Shown here piece after piece: positions 32,348 to 39,028 of a stretch of 58,013 bases of DNA. Within the stretch, counting starts at the first letter, position 1, and the number at the start of each line of letters is the position of its first letter. The position numbers and the translations under genes are program-made. Location: positions 1-58,013 of IMG/VR virus record IMGVR_UViG_3300025671_000073. The stretch is one strand, 5' to 3'. The notes under the pieces were generated by a model, which did not search any database, was not told the DNA's origin, and was given only the letters and a program-made list of their open reading frames with translations. The DNA comes from a virus.

Positions 32348-32583
32348 TAGTAACGCTCGTCGAAGTATCCGGGCGGCACGTCGCCGTCCATCTCCATCTG
32401 GATTTCGCGCTCGATGCGCTCCTGTCGCCGCCGTGTGTCCTCCGGCGACTCGAGCTGCACGCATTGGGACTCTGGGAACATCTCCCGGATCTCGTCCCAT
32501 GCCTCGTCGCGGCTGGCTGCGGTGAAGGTGTGACCGAACTCGCATCCGGTCTCGTCGATCAATACTGCGTGATACTGTGTCAT
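32347..32583 (-). CDS. Hypothetical small protein
   Basis: 78 residues from ATG 32583. The alpha/beta start (YHAVLIDETGCEFGHTFTAA) and following helix (SRDEAWDEIREMFPES) resemble small phage proteins with an unassigned fold. It overlaps both neighbours, so they share one mRNA. Confidence 0.65.
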   Translation of the reverse strand: MTQYHAVLIDETGCEFGHTFTAASRDEAWDEIREMFPESQCVQLESPEDTRRRQERIEREIQMEMDGDVPPGYFDERY

Positions 32584-32837
32584 TGGAAGTCTCCTTTGAT
32601 GTAAGCGTGCGCGCTTTTGTGTGTGTTGAAGCATTGTGACAGGTCGTGCCGCTTCGTGTTGGGCAGCTCGATCACGGTGACGCCGTAAAGCTGCCCGTCG
32701 CCGAGTATGTTATCCCCTCGCGACAGCTCCCACACCATTTTGCCGCGCTTGCCGTAGTCCATGACGGTGGGGGTCATGAAGTTCACCTTGCCGTTGTACA
32801 CCCTGCGGAACACAGCCCTGATTTCGTCATGTTGCAT
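32580..32837 (-). CDS. Hypothetical small protein
   Basis: 85 residues from ATG 32837 with GAGAGAGACG upstream. It contains DEIRAVFRRVYNGKVNFMTP and a C-terminal HKSAHAYIKGDF. Mixed alpha/beta; no family recognised. Preceded by an intergenic hairpin at 32864-32887. Confidence 0.65.
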   Translation of the reverse strand: MQHDEIRAVFRRVYNGKVNFMTPTVMDYGKRGKMVWELSRGDNILGDGQLYGVTVIELPNTKRHDLSQCFNTHKSAHAYIKGDFQ

Positions 32838-32895
32838 GTCGTCTCTCTCCTCTGTGAGTAAGTGCCCGGCGACGGTGGCCGCCGGGCGGTGGTGG

Positions 32896-33204
32896 TTAGG
32901 CGTCTGCGAGATACTCGGCAGGCGTAGGCAGATACGGCTTGGTGATGCCGTAAGCTTCGAGCCACTCGGGCGTGGCTGCGACCAGCGTGCCCCACCGCTC
33001 GATCTCTGACCTGTAGGTGTCGCCACCCTCGAAGCTGCCGTAGGTTGCGTCGGACTTGGCCGCCACGAGCCATCGCGCGTAGGGGTCCTTGTCCTCCGAA
33101 CTTGGCGTCTTGTAGGTCTTGACGACGTGCCACGTCAGGTCGCCGCAGACGTAGATGGCGTAGGGCGACATGGTCGGGCGTGATTTAGCGAATGGGTTAG
33201 GCAT
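32896..33204 (-). CDS. Hypothetical protein
   Basis: 102 residues, ATG overlapping the upstream stop. The N-terminus MPNPFAKSRPTMSPYAIYVC leads into beta strands (DLTWHVVKTYKTP), and a helix (SEIERWGTLVAATPEWLEAY) follows. It looks like a single small domain with no catalytic motif. Confidence 0.65.
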   Translation of the reverse strand: MPNPFAKSRPTMSPYAIYVCGDLTWHVVKTYKTPSSEDKDPYARWLVAAKSDATYGSFEGGDTYRSEIERWGTLVAATPEWLEAYGITKPYLPTPAEYLADA

Positions 33205-33361
33205 CTTCGGTCTCCTTTGTGAGTTCTGCTGCGAGGTTCCACGCCATGCCGGCCGCGGTCCAGAGGTGCGGCCTGTCCTCCGGTGCGTGCCGCATGATCC
33301 ACTCCTCGATCACCTTCCAGCTGTCGGGCGTGTTGAACAGGCCCATCGGTTCGATTTGCAT
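33197..33361 (-). CDS. Hypothetical small protein (54 residues)
   Basis: It starts MQIEPMGLFNTPDSWKVIEE and ends with a helix containing AAGMAWNLAAELTKETEDA. Its TAA overlaps the ATG of the following gene (33204), which supports translation as a coupled pair. Function unknown. Confidence 0.65.
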   Translation of the reverse strand: MQIEPMGLFNTPDSWKVIEEWIMRHAPEDRPHLWTAAGMAWNLAAELTKETEDA

Positions 33362-33370
33362 TGTAGTGCT

Positions 33371-33407
33371 CCTTGTGTGTTGTGGGGCGACGTTGCCGCC
33401 GCCCCGG
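33371..33407. repeat. 37-bp intergenic repeat, copy 1 (hairpin)
   Basis: Identical over 37 bp to 33604-33640. It contains a 6-bp stem GGGGCG/CGCCCC around a GC-rich loop. It lies just upstream of the 33361 start and just after the 33413 stop on the minus strand. There is no T-tract, so it is more likely an mRNA-stabilising or processing hairpin than a terminator. Confidence 0.85.
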
Positions 33408-33412
33408 GTTGA

Positions 33413-33595
33413 TTACCAGATAACTTCGGCGTCTTTTGCCCGGATGATTGAGCAGATTTCGTATGTCGAACCCGGCTCCACCTCTTCGAGATTGAAAGCT
33501 ATATCCATCAGCTGGTCCAGCGTTAGGTCTAGTTCACCATCGACAGCGGTTAACATCGCCGGTCCGTCGACAATCCACGTGATGTAGTAGGTCAT
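33413..33595 (-). CDS. Hypothetical small protein
   Basis: 60 residues from ATG 33595, preceded by GGAAGAAC. Acidic alpha/beta: YYITWIVDGPAMLTAVDGEL, then LDQLMDIAFNLEEV. It sits between the two copies of the 37-bp hairpin repeat. No family recognised. Confidence 0.65.
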   Translation of the reverse strand: MTYYITWIVDGPAMLTAVDGELDLTLDQLMDIAFNLEEVEPGSTYEICSIIRAKDAEVIW

Positions 33596-33603
33596 TTGTT
33601 CTT

Positions 33604-33640
33604 CCTTGTGTGTTGTGGGGCGACGTTGCCGCCGCCCCGG
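33604..33640. repeat. 37-bp intergenic repeat, copy 2 (hairpin)
   Basis: Exact copy of 33371-33407, in the same orientation and the same relative place (after a leftward gene stop and before the next start). The duplication of a whole intergenic element shows that these hairpins move or are selected as units. Confidence 0.85.
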
Positions 33641-33645
33641 TTGGG

Positions 33646-33927
33646 TTAAGCTTCGATCTTGTCGGCTTGCTCCTGAGCATCGTTCAGGCCGTCGGTCAGG
33701 TGCTGGATCGTCGACTTGGTAAGCCAGTCGCCCTCGCACCGCATCGCATCGCCCGCCTTGCCGATCGCTTCGACCAGCTGGGTGTGCAGGTCTGCCGCAT
33801 ACCAGCGGTCCGCGCCCTTGCGAGCCACCTCACCCTGCAGAATGGTGCAGAGTGTGCGCATCTCGTAGACGGTCATCTCGATCCGAACCGGAACGTCGCC
33901 TGCGGTGGTGTATCCATATTTAGCCAT
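33646..33927 (-). CDS. Hypothetical protein
   Basis: 93 residues from ATG 33927, with GGAGAAC upstream. The first part is beta (KYGYTTAGDVPVRIEMTVYE), followed by helices (RTLCTILQGEVARKG and QLVEAIGKAGDAM). It may be a small DNA- or protein-binding domain. No family recognised. Confidence 0.65.
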   Translation of the reverse strand: MAKYGYTTAGDVPVRIEMTVYEMRTLCTILQGEVARKGADRWYAADLHTQLVEAIGKAGDAMRCEGDWLTKSTIQHLTDGLNDAQEQADKIEA

Positions 33928-33961
33928 CGTGTGTTCTCCTATGTGCGATGGTTGGTAGTGA

Positions 33962-33987
33962 GCCGCCCGACGGAAGTGCCGGGCGGC
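33962..33987. other. Intergenic hairpin in the leftward early operon
   Basis: An 8-bp perfect stem (arm GCCGCCCG) lies in the gap between 33995 and 33927. It belongs to a series with 32128-32147, 32864-32887 and the two 37-bp repeats: where this operon has a real gap between genes, a GC-rich hairpin fills it. Confidence 0.7.
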
Positions 33988-33994
33988 AGGGTGA

Positions 33995-34279
33995 TCAGAA
34001 TTCGATTTCGTCCGCGTAGGCGCGAGACCGAACGCTGGCCATGTTGCGGATCGACGACCAGTCGCCGTGATCGATCGCGTGCGTCAGGATCGTGCCGTGC
34101 TCGGCCTCCCACGCTCGGACAAAGAGCATCGCGTCGCAGTCCTCCTCAAGGTAGAGCATGTCGCCCTCGCGGTAGCTGTAAGCGCTGAAGTCGCCCTCTG
34201 TCAGGCCGACCGATGCAGCCTGTGCCTCGGACACCGCTAACCAGCCGTGACCTGCGTCGAAGTAGAATGTGAATCGCAT
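33995..34279 (-). CDS. Hypothetical protein, first gene of leftward early operon
   Basis: 94 residues from ATG 34279 with AGAGGAGA upstream. Beta strands (RFTFYFDAGHGWLAV) and an acidic middle are visible; no family recognised. Its leader reaches back into the large inverted repeat at 34303-34566, whose left arm probably carries the promoter for this operon. Confidence 0.65.
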   Translation of the reverse strand: MRFTFYFDAGHGWLAVSEAQAASVGLTEGDFSAYSYREGDMLYLEEDCDAMLFVRAWEAEHGTILTHAIDHGDWSSIRNMASVRSRAYADEIEF

Positions 34280-34302
34280 GGATAAGTCTCCTCTGTTTGC
34301 GA
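34280..34302 (-). promoter_or_regulatory. Leader of the 33995-34279 gene
   Basis: Short untranslated stretch with the ribosome site AGAGGAGA (minus strand). Together with 34303-35514 it is the longest noncoding region of the window. Confidence 0.5.
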
Positions 34303-34566
34303 ACACCACACAACATGAGTCGTGGTGTATCCCGAACCCGCACTGAATTTTTTACAATGTCAAAGTGACCTGTGCCGCCGAAGGCACACAGGTCACTCAG
34401 CTCGGGTTTTTCGTCCGCCGTGACCTAGCCACAAGCACCTTTATCGTGAGGTGTCGGTGCTCCGCTGACACGCGAGACCACGGACGGAAAAACCCGGCAC
34501 TTTGACATTGTAAAAAATTCGGGGCCATCTGGAAGATACACTACCGCACTCATGTTGTTGTTGTGT
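34303..34566. repeat. Extended inverted repeat with divergent promoter-like arms
   Basis: A 23-bp arm at 34345-34367 is the exact reverse complement of 34498-34520. Farther out, both arms also share GATACAC-C/T-AC and ACTCATGTTG (minus strand 34311-34331, plus strand 34535-34558), at nearly equal spacing. Each arm reads outward TTTGACATTGTAAAAAATTC, so TTGACA points left to the early operon and right to the structured RNA. TTGACA to GATACA is 26-27 bp, too long for a normal sigma70 promoter. Inside are a 15-bp interrupted stem (34403-34417 with 34481-34496) and hairpin GTGACCTGTG/CACAGGTCAC (34365-34396). An origin or an activator-dependent divergent promoter is possible. Confidence 0.75.
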
Positions 34567-35107
34567 GAAGAAACACGGTCGACGAGGGCAGGGCAGCGAC
34601 AAAGGCGAACTCAACTCCGTGGTTCAAGTCCCAAGCAGATCCCGCCCCAAGCGGGATTGCAGGGACGCAGGACCACGTAGTTGTGAGAGCCGGAGCATTG
34701 GTTGATGAAGCACAGCCATGGGGTGTCGGTTGACGGCGCGGGTGCATGTCCCTGTCGCTGACGACCCTTGTGCAACGATTAGGCGACGACGCAACCGACA
34801 CTTCATGGTTGTGTGAAGTCATCCAATGTGGACGCTGCCCTGTCCGAGGAGATCGTTTCGCCAAGACGTGCACCGGTCTTTTTACTCGCAACGCTGGCCA
34901 ACGTAGCCGGAGGATCCAAGGACAGGCAATGTCCTTGGTCGACTGCCGTTCGACGACGGCTCGATGACCGAGGGCTCGATGCCCTCGGTCATCGAATCAG
35001 GATGGTTGCGCGCGACTAGCGCGCTCCGCTGATACAACCTCTCGGGGGTTACTCCAGCTGTTCAGTGTCCGCGGCAGCGGGTCGGAAAGGGGGTCGACCC
35101 CCCTTTT
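34547..35107 (+). ncRNA. Probable large structured RNA (about 560 nt)
   Basis: No convincing ORF. P1: 34586-34598 pairs with 34833-34845 (13 bp, one G-U). It encloses P2, 34619-34676, three stacked helices GTGGT, GTCCC and ATCCCGC with their complements, and P3, 34704-34823, with GTGTCGGTTG/CAACCGACAC plus CCATG and GATGA pairings: a three-way junction. Then follow CCAAGGAC/GTCCTTGG (34916-34938), GCCGT/ACGGC (34945-34960), a perfect 15-bp hairpin (34961-34995) and a hairpin closed by GGTTG/CAACC (35004-35039). The 3' end may be the hairpin AAAGGGGG-TCGA-CCCCCC plus TTTT (35086-35107). Ends are inferred. Size and phage setting recall GOLLD or ROOL RNAs, but identity is untested. The strand could be the opposite. 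Confidence 0.65.
35085..35107 (+). terminator. Possible intrinsic terminator of the structured RNA
   Basis: GAAAGGGGG, a TCGA loop and CCCCCC followed by TTTT. The stem is strong but the T-tract is short (four) and the A/T flanks can extend pairing, so it might act in both directions. Confidence 0.4.
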
Positions 35108-35265
35108 CGGCCCCCCTCCGGTGGAGCTGAGCGCCTTTATTGCTGGTTTCGTAAATTCAATGCCCAGCAATTTCATTCCGTGCTTGGCATACCCCCTGTT
35201 CTCCAGAAAACGCCCCTGTCAGAAAACCGCTCAAAAATATGCGCATATTTTTTCATTCCGACTTG

Positions 35266-35294
35266 TTGACAACCCACAATCATTCCGCTACATT
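35266..35294 (+). promoter_or_regulatory. Sigma70-type promoter
   Basis: TTGACA (35266-35271), 17-bp spacer, TACATT (35289-35294). The -35 is perfect and the spacing optimal. The surrounding ACTTGTTG..AACCCACAA recurs at 36776-36793 before another promoter, so it may also be bound by a phage factor. Transcription would start near 35301. Confidence 0.75.
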
Positions 35295-35300
35295 CAACCC

Positions 35301-35473
35301 CAGAACCAAGGTCCAAGACCCGAGCGCCGAGGCCCCAGAGGCCCACTGAGCGCCCATCCCGTCTCCGAGGCTCCCGAAGCCCGGACCTTGGTTCTCCCAT
35401 GCTCAACCGGAGACTCTCCTCCCTTGTTTCCGGTATGCCTCACCTGCCCCGGCCTTTGCGCCGGGGCTTTTTT
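35301..35473 (+). ncRNA. Small RNA or attenuated leader, about 173 nt
   Basis: This is the segment between a good promoter (35266-35294) and a strong intrinsic terminator (35446-35473). Its 5' end AGAACCAAGGTCC (35302-35314) is the perfect complement of 35383-35395, closing a large hairpin. The interior contains small GC stems such as GGCT/AGCC. No start codon with ribosome site is seen. It could be an independent small RNA with a closed-stem shape like 6S-type RNAs, or a leader controlling the late operon that begins at 35515. Confidence 0.6.
35446..35473 (+). terminator. Intrinsic terminator
   Basis: GCCCCGGC, 6-nt loop, GCCGGGGC, then TTTTTT: a textbook Rho-independent terminator. It stands 41 bp before the first late gene, so late transcription must read through it or start after it. 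Confidence 0.9.
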
Positions 35474-35514
35474 CTGGTAGGGTTTGCGGGACTTGACCCT
35501 CGGACCTTGGACCT

Positions 35515-36768
35515 ATGGCTGATCGAAACCCCCAAATCCCCGACCTCGGCGAAATGTTGGGCCTCCCTTCCGAGGAGCTGCAACGCCCTGTTCAACGGGG
35601 GGACCTGCTGGATTACTACCTTGGCCCGACGGGTATCCCCGACAGGTTGCGGGCGGCGAACGAGGTGTTGAACCCGATTGTTGCCCTCTCGGATGCAGGT
35701 CAGGACCTTCGCCGTGGGGATTATGTTGGCGCGCTGACCAACACGGCTGCGGCCGCAGTTCCAATTGTTGGCGGCCGCATGGCCATCAAGGCCGCTCGTG
35801 GTTTGCCGACACTTGCTCCCCGACAGTATGACGAGGCAGCCTCTGCGGTGACGGAGACCCTGACGGGCGTGACATCTCCCAAATCAACTTCTGCGACGGA
35901 CATGACGCGCCGCCAGTTTTTGACGGGTGTAGCCGCCGCTGGCGGCACTGCGGCCATGGGCCCAGACATTGTGGAGTTGGCCCGAAAGGCCGCCCCGGAC
36001 ATTGCGCGGCAGGCAGGTCCGTGGGAGGCGTTGGTCGCCCGAGGCAAAAACATTTCGGACAACCCCATACCGGGCCCGTTTTCAGACGCCGCTAACAAAA
36101 TTCCTTACGAGGAGTTAATGCGGATGGAGGAACTTAGACGCATCGAACTTGACGATCTGCAGGACGATGTCTATGAGACGGCGCTTTCCGACCCCGAGGG
36201 TTTCGCAGACACTATTTTGCGGAAAACCGACCCCGAAGACACGCTGGAAAAAATCGGAATCAACCGGCGGATGCAAGATGTTTTTCGAAGATCGGGCCTA
36301 GATTACTATAATCTTTCGCAAGGCGCTTTAAGAGAATACCCGGAGGAGGTCGCAAAGAGGGCCAATGTTTCAGTGGAGGACGTGAGCCGATATCTTGAAG
36401 AGATGGACGAGGACTATCAAGACTACCTTGCGATGAAGGGGTACGACAGGCTCGTAGATTACAACCCGGGACTTGCCGAAAAACTGGATAGAACCGCTAT
36501 CGGGATTGCTCGGGACAAGCTTCTTGACGGCGATATTGACGAGGTGAACAAGCTTATCGGTAATGCCCCTACGCAATTTATAGGCGTGAGCAATGACGAT
36601 TTTCAGCTTTGGAAGGCGCTCGAACAAAAGCGCCGTCAACTGGCGGATGACCAAATTGAAATGGCTCTTGACGTTGGCGCAATCGACGACGAGATGGCGG
36701 AGAATCTCAGAAAAGAACTGAGTGGACTCAGTGCGTCGGATATTTTTTATGAGACAGGCGCTTTTTAA
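35515..36768 (+). CDS. Putative virion protein with an internal twin-arginine-like motif
   Basis: 417 residues from ATG 35515; the ribosome site is weak (GGACC only). Residues 1-125 are a helical region with AALTNTAAAAVPIVGG. At residue 130 comes MTRRQFLTGVAAAGGTAAMG, which has the form of a Tat signal peptide but is internal unless translation starts at 35902. The rest is acidic and helical (EELMRMEELRRIELDDLQDD). First gene of the late operon after a terminator. I do not recognise a family. Confidence 0.6.
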   Translation: MADRNPQIPDLGEMLGLPSEELQRPVQRGDLLDYYLGPTGIPDRLRAANEVLNPIVALSDAGQDLRRGDYVGALTNTAAAAVPIVGGRMAIKAARGLPTLAPRQYDEAASAVTETLTGVTSPKSTSATDMTRRQFLTGVAAAGGTAAMGPDIVELARKAAPDIARQAGPWEALVARGKNISDNPIPGPFSDAANKIPYEELMRMEELRRIELDDLQDDVYETALSDPEGFADTILRKTDPEDTLEKIGINRRMQDVFRRSGLDYYNLSQGALREYPEEVAKRANVSVEDVSRYLEEMDEDYQDYLAMKGYDRLVDYNPGLAEKLDRTAIGIARDKLLDGDIDEVNKLIGNAPTQFIGVSNDDFQLWKALEQKRRQLADDQIEMALDVGAIDDEMAENLRKELSGLSASDIFYETGAF

Positions 36769-36779
36769 AGGCCCACTTG

Positions 36780-36808
36780 TTGCAAACCCACAACCCGTAA
36801 CCTATAGT
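36780..36808 (+). promoter_or_regulatory. Sigma70-type promoter
   Basis: TTGCAA (36780-36785), 17-bp spacer, TATAGT (36803-36808). It is preceded by the same ACTTGTTG..AACCCACAA context as the 35266 promoter. It drives the small gene at 36836 and perhaps the packaging genes. Confidence 0.7.
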
Positions 36809-36835
36809 CTCTCCAGTCAACCACTGGAGAAACCC

Positions 36836-37114
36836 ATGAACATGTTCAAGAACGACCCTGAGTTTGCCAAGATGGAAGAGCAGGCCAACGAGCAGCTGGA
36901 AAAGCTGCTGAGAGCCACGGTCCAAGATTATGAGGCCTATATGGCAGATCGGGACGCCGCGGCCGCCGATATGTCGGCATTGGTCAAGCAGGCCAAGGAA
37001 AACGGCCTGAACATCAAGGCCTTCAAGCGGTTGATCGCGGAGCGGAAGCGAGATCGCGAAGAGGTGATCGAAGAGCAGCGGATGCTGGAACAGTATCGTA
37101 GTCTTTTGTTTTGA
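36836..37114 (+). CDS. Small coiled-coil protein
   Basis: 92 residues from ATG 36836 with GGAG upstream. It is almost wholly helical and charged (AKMEEQANEQLEKLLRATVQ, then RLIAERKRDREEVIEEQRML). It directly follows its own promoter, so it may be expressed strongly or early. Function unknown. Confidence 0.65.
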   Translation: MNMFKNDPEFAKMEEQANEQLEKLLRATVQDYEAYMADRDAAAADMSALVKQAKENGLNIKAFKRLIAERKRDREEVIEEQRMLEQYRSLLF

Positions 37115-37165
37115 TTCATGTTATAGGTCCCCGGACCACGATCCGCGGTACGGGGACCTTGGACC

Positions 37166-37552
37166 TTGGAGCTATCAAGACAGGCTATAGGCCGAGCCGG
37201 TGAGTTTCAGGCTGCCACGATATTCGAACGACACGGGATAGTAACCACGCACGTGGATGTCTACGGCGTGGATCTGTGGTGTGAAACCCCCTCTGGCAGG
37301 CGGGTGACGGTGCAGGTCAAGGCCACGCAAGGGCCGCAGGCCGTTGACGGGCATCACGCCACTCCTCGATACCACTTCAACCTGCGGGCGGGCGATCATC
37401 CCGCCGACGTCTACTGCTTTGTCGCCTTGGACAAGGCGCTGCTTCGGCTGTTCAGTGCGGGGGAGCTGCCGAAATCCACGTCCAAGAAAATCGGGCAGTC
37501 CGGGTTCAGTCAGGCAAATATGGAAATGGACATTAAGCGTTACCTTTACTGA
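37166..37552 (+). CDS. PD-(D/E)XK endonuclease-like protein
   Basis: 128 residues. GRAGEFQAATIFERHGIV, then VDVYGVDLWCE and VTVQVKAT, has the order of conserved Glu, Asp and Gln-x-Lys of the small PD-(D/E)XK endonuclease family. The start is unsure: the first available codon is TTG at 37166, inside a GGACCTTGG copy and without a clear ribosome site. A 9-bp hairpin (37125-37133 with 37151-37159) lies just upstream and may control it. Confidence 0.65.
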   Translation: MELSRQAIGRAGEFQAATIFERHGIVTTHVDVYGVDLWCETPSGRRVTVQVKATQGPQAVDGHHATPRYHFNLRAGDHPADVYCFVALDKALLRLFSAGELPKSTSKKIGQSGFSQANMEMDIKRYLY

Positions 37553-37601
37553 CAGTGGGGTCTGGGGTAGAATCCGCGGGAACCCAAGGAAAGGATTTGC
37601 C

Positions 37602-38180
37602 ATGTGTGGCGGCGGTGGCGGTGGCGGCGGTGGTGCCGTAGATACATACAAGGGTCCTCCGGGCCCGGGCGCCGGCATTGCCGGAGTTCCCATCGGATTC
37701 GGGGATTACAAGGACGCCGCCCGAGCGCTGCTGTCTACGGGACAGACTTATGGTCAGATGGCCGCAAGCGCAGCGCAGGCACTTCAACAAGCTCCGACAT
37801 TTACAGCTCCCCCTGCCCCGCAGTCTGCATTTGCAAGTGGACTGGGACAGTATATTGCCGCTGGCGGCGCCACGCCTTACGGCGGACAAAGTCCGGCGAT
37901 GTCGGCTATTGGCCAGATGGAGGCGGCCTACGATCCGCGGACCGCGGCCACGGAGATGCTGCAGGCGTATGAGCCGGGGTACGAGGCCCGACCATTGAGC
38001 TATTACACTCCGAACGCCATGGAGCAACTTGTTGCCAACCCTCCAAGCCCCACGACTTCAGCATTCTCCGAAATGCTCATCACGGATCCCAGCAACCCGG
38101 AATACTACAGCCCGGAAAACCAAGCTCGGCTGTATCAGAGGCGGAACCGCGGCGGGGACGGTGGCGGAGGTCGCGGGTAG
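37602..38180 (+). CDS. Gly-rich virion-associated protein
   Basis: 192 residues from ATG 37602, AAGGAAAGG upstream. It begins MCGGGGGGGGGAVDTYKG like the ejection-type protein at 5564, then has an Ala/Gln-rich helix and a Pro/Tyr-rich part (PGYEARPLSYYTPNAMEQL), and ends in a Gly-rich tail. Possibly an internal virion or injection component; no enzymatic motif. Confidence 0.55.
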   Translation: MCGGGGGGGGGAVDTYKGPPGPGAGIAGVPIGFGDYKDAARALLSTGQTYGQMAASAAQALQQAPTFTAPPAPQSAFASGLGQYIAAGGATPYGGQSPAMSAIGQMEAAYDPRTAATEMLQAYEPGYEARPLSYYTPNAMEQLVANPPSPTTSAFSEMLITDPSNPEYYSPENQARLYQRRNRGGDGGGGRG

Positions 38181-38182
38181 TT

Positions 38183-39028
38183 ATGGCCCTTGAGGAACTC
38201 GAAAAGTTCAGCGATCGCGAGCTTCTGGCCCGCACGCTTCAGGCCGAGGCTGGGAACCAAAGTCTGGCTGGCAAGCTCGCTGTCGGCGCGGTCATTCGAA
38301 ACCGGGCTGCCGAAGGGGGATACGGCAGCGGCATTCGCGGCGTCATCACTAAGCCCGGGCATTTTTCACCCCTCAACTATTATACCGGTTACGCAGGCGG
38401 GGAGCAGGGCGTAGATCTGGGCAAGATCAAACCGGACAAGTCAACCTATGCCGTAGCGGATGCAATCCTCTCCGGCCAATATGAGGATCCGACGGGCGGG
38501 GCTACGCATTTTTATAACCCAAACATTTCTACGCCCAGCTGGGGACAAAAGGGTGGCGGCGAATGGATGGCGCTGGGCAGTCATCTGTTTGGCCGCGCGA
38601 ACGCGGGCCGCGAGAGCTATCGCGCACCGACCTCGAATCAGACCTACGAAGCCCGCCGCGTCCAATACGGCCTCGGGAGCCGTGGTCCGGGGAATACGGC
38701 TCAAATTCTGGATGCTGTCGCTCGTGGCGACATGACGAAGTCGGAAGCCGGCAAGTACATCAGCGAAGAACTGCTCGAAGGCGTCGAAGGCGGCTCTGCT
38801 TACGATTTTCTGCAGGATGAGAAAAAGGAAAAAGAGCGGGGCATGGCCATGCTTGGACTGGGCCTTGAAATGCTGGCCCCAGAGGAACAGGCTCCCGCTC
38901 CTGAGCTCATGTCCTTGCCGCTGAGGTTGTCTCGCCGTCGTGCACCTGCTACACCCGGCACACAAGCTATTGGCCGTTTTGGACTGGAGAGCCTGCTTCG
39001 TGGAAATCCGTTGCTTGGAATACGCTGA
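38183..39028 (+). CDS. Cell wall hydrolase (SleB/CwlJ-like)
   Basis: 281 residues. ELLARTLQAEAGNQS (Glu near 19), then VGAVIRNRA, FSPLNYY and GGATHFYNPN match the Hydrolase_2 family, which cuts glycan strands of peptidoglycan. There is no signal peptide, and the gene sits among packaging and virion genes. It is therefore more likely a particle-borne enzyme for DNA entry than the lysis enzyme, which is the amidase at 23096. The C-terminal 70 residues are unrelated and flexible. Confidence 0.85.
   Translation: MALEELEKFSDRELLARTLQAEAGNQSLAGKLAVGAVIRNRAAEGGYGSGIRGVITKPGHFSPLNYYTGYAGGEQGVDLGKIKPDKSTYAVADAILSGQYEDPTGGATHFYNPNISTPSWGQKGGGEWMALGSHLFGRANAGRESYRAPTSNQTYEARRVQYGLGSRGPGNTAQILDAVARGDMTKSEAGKYISEELLEGVEGGSAYDFLQDEKKEKERGMAMLGLGLEMLAPEEQAPAPELMSLPLRLSRRRAPATPGTQAIGRFGLESLLRGNPLLGIR

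Noticed and set aside
34614-34640. tRNA-like T-loop (GGTTCAAGTCC)
   Set aside because: Flanking bases do not form a 5-bp T-stem, and no acceptor or anticodon arm is found. The bases instead pair in the 34619-34676 hairpin.
34550-34967. ORFs of 73 and 113 codons over the structured RNA region
   Set aside because: Composition is unlike phage genes here, no ribosome site, and the stem-loop pattern explains the sequence better.
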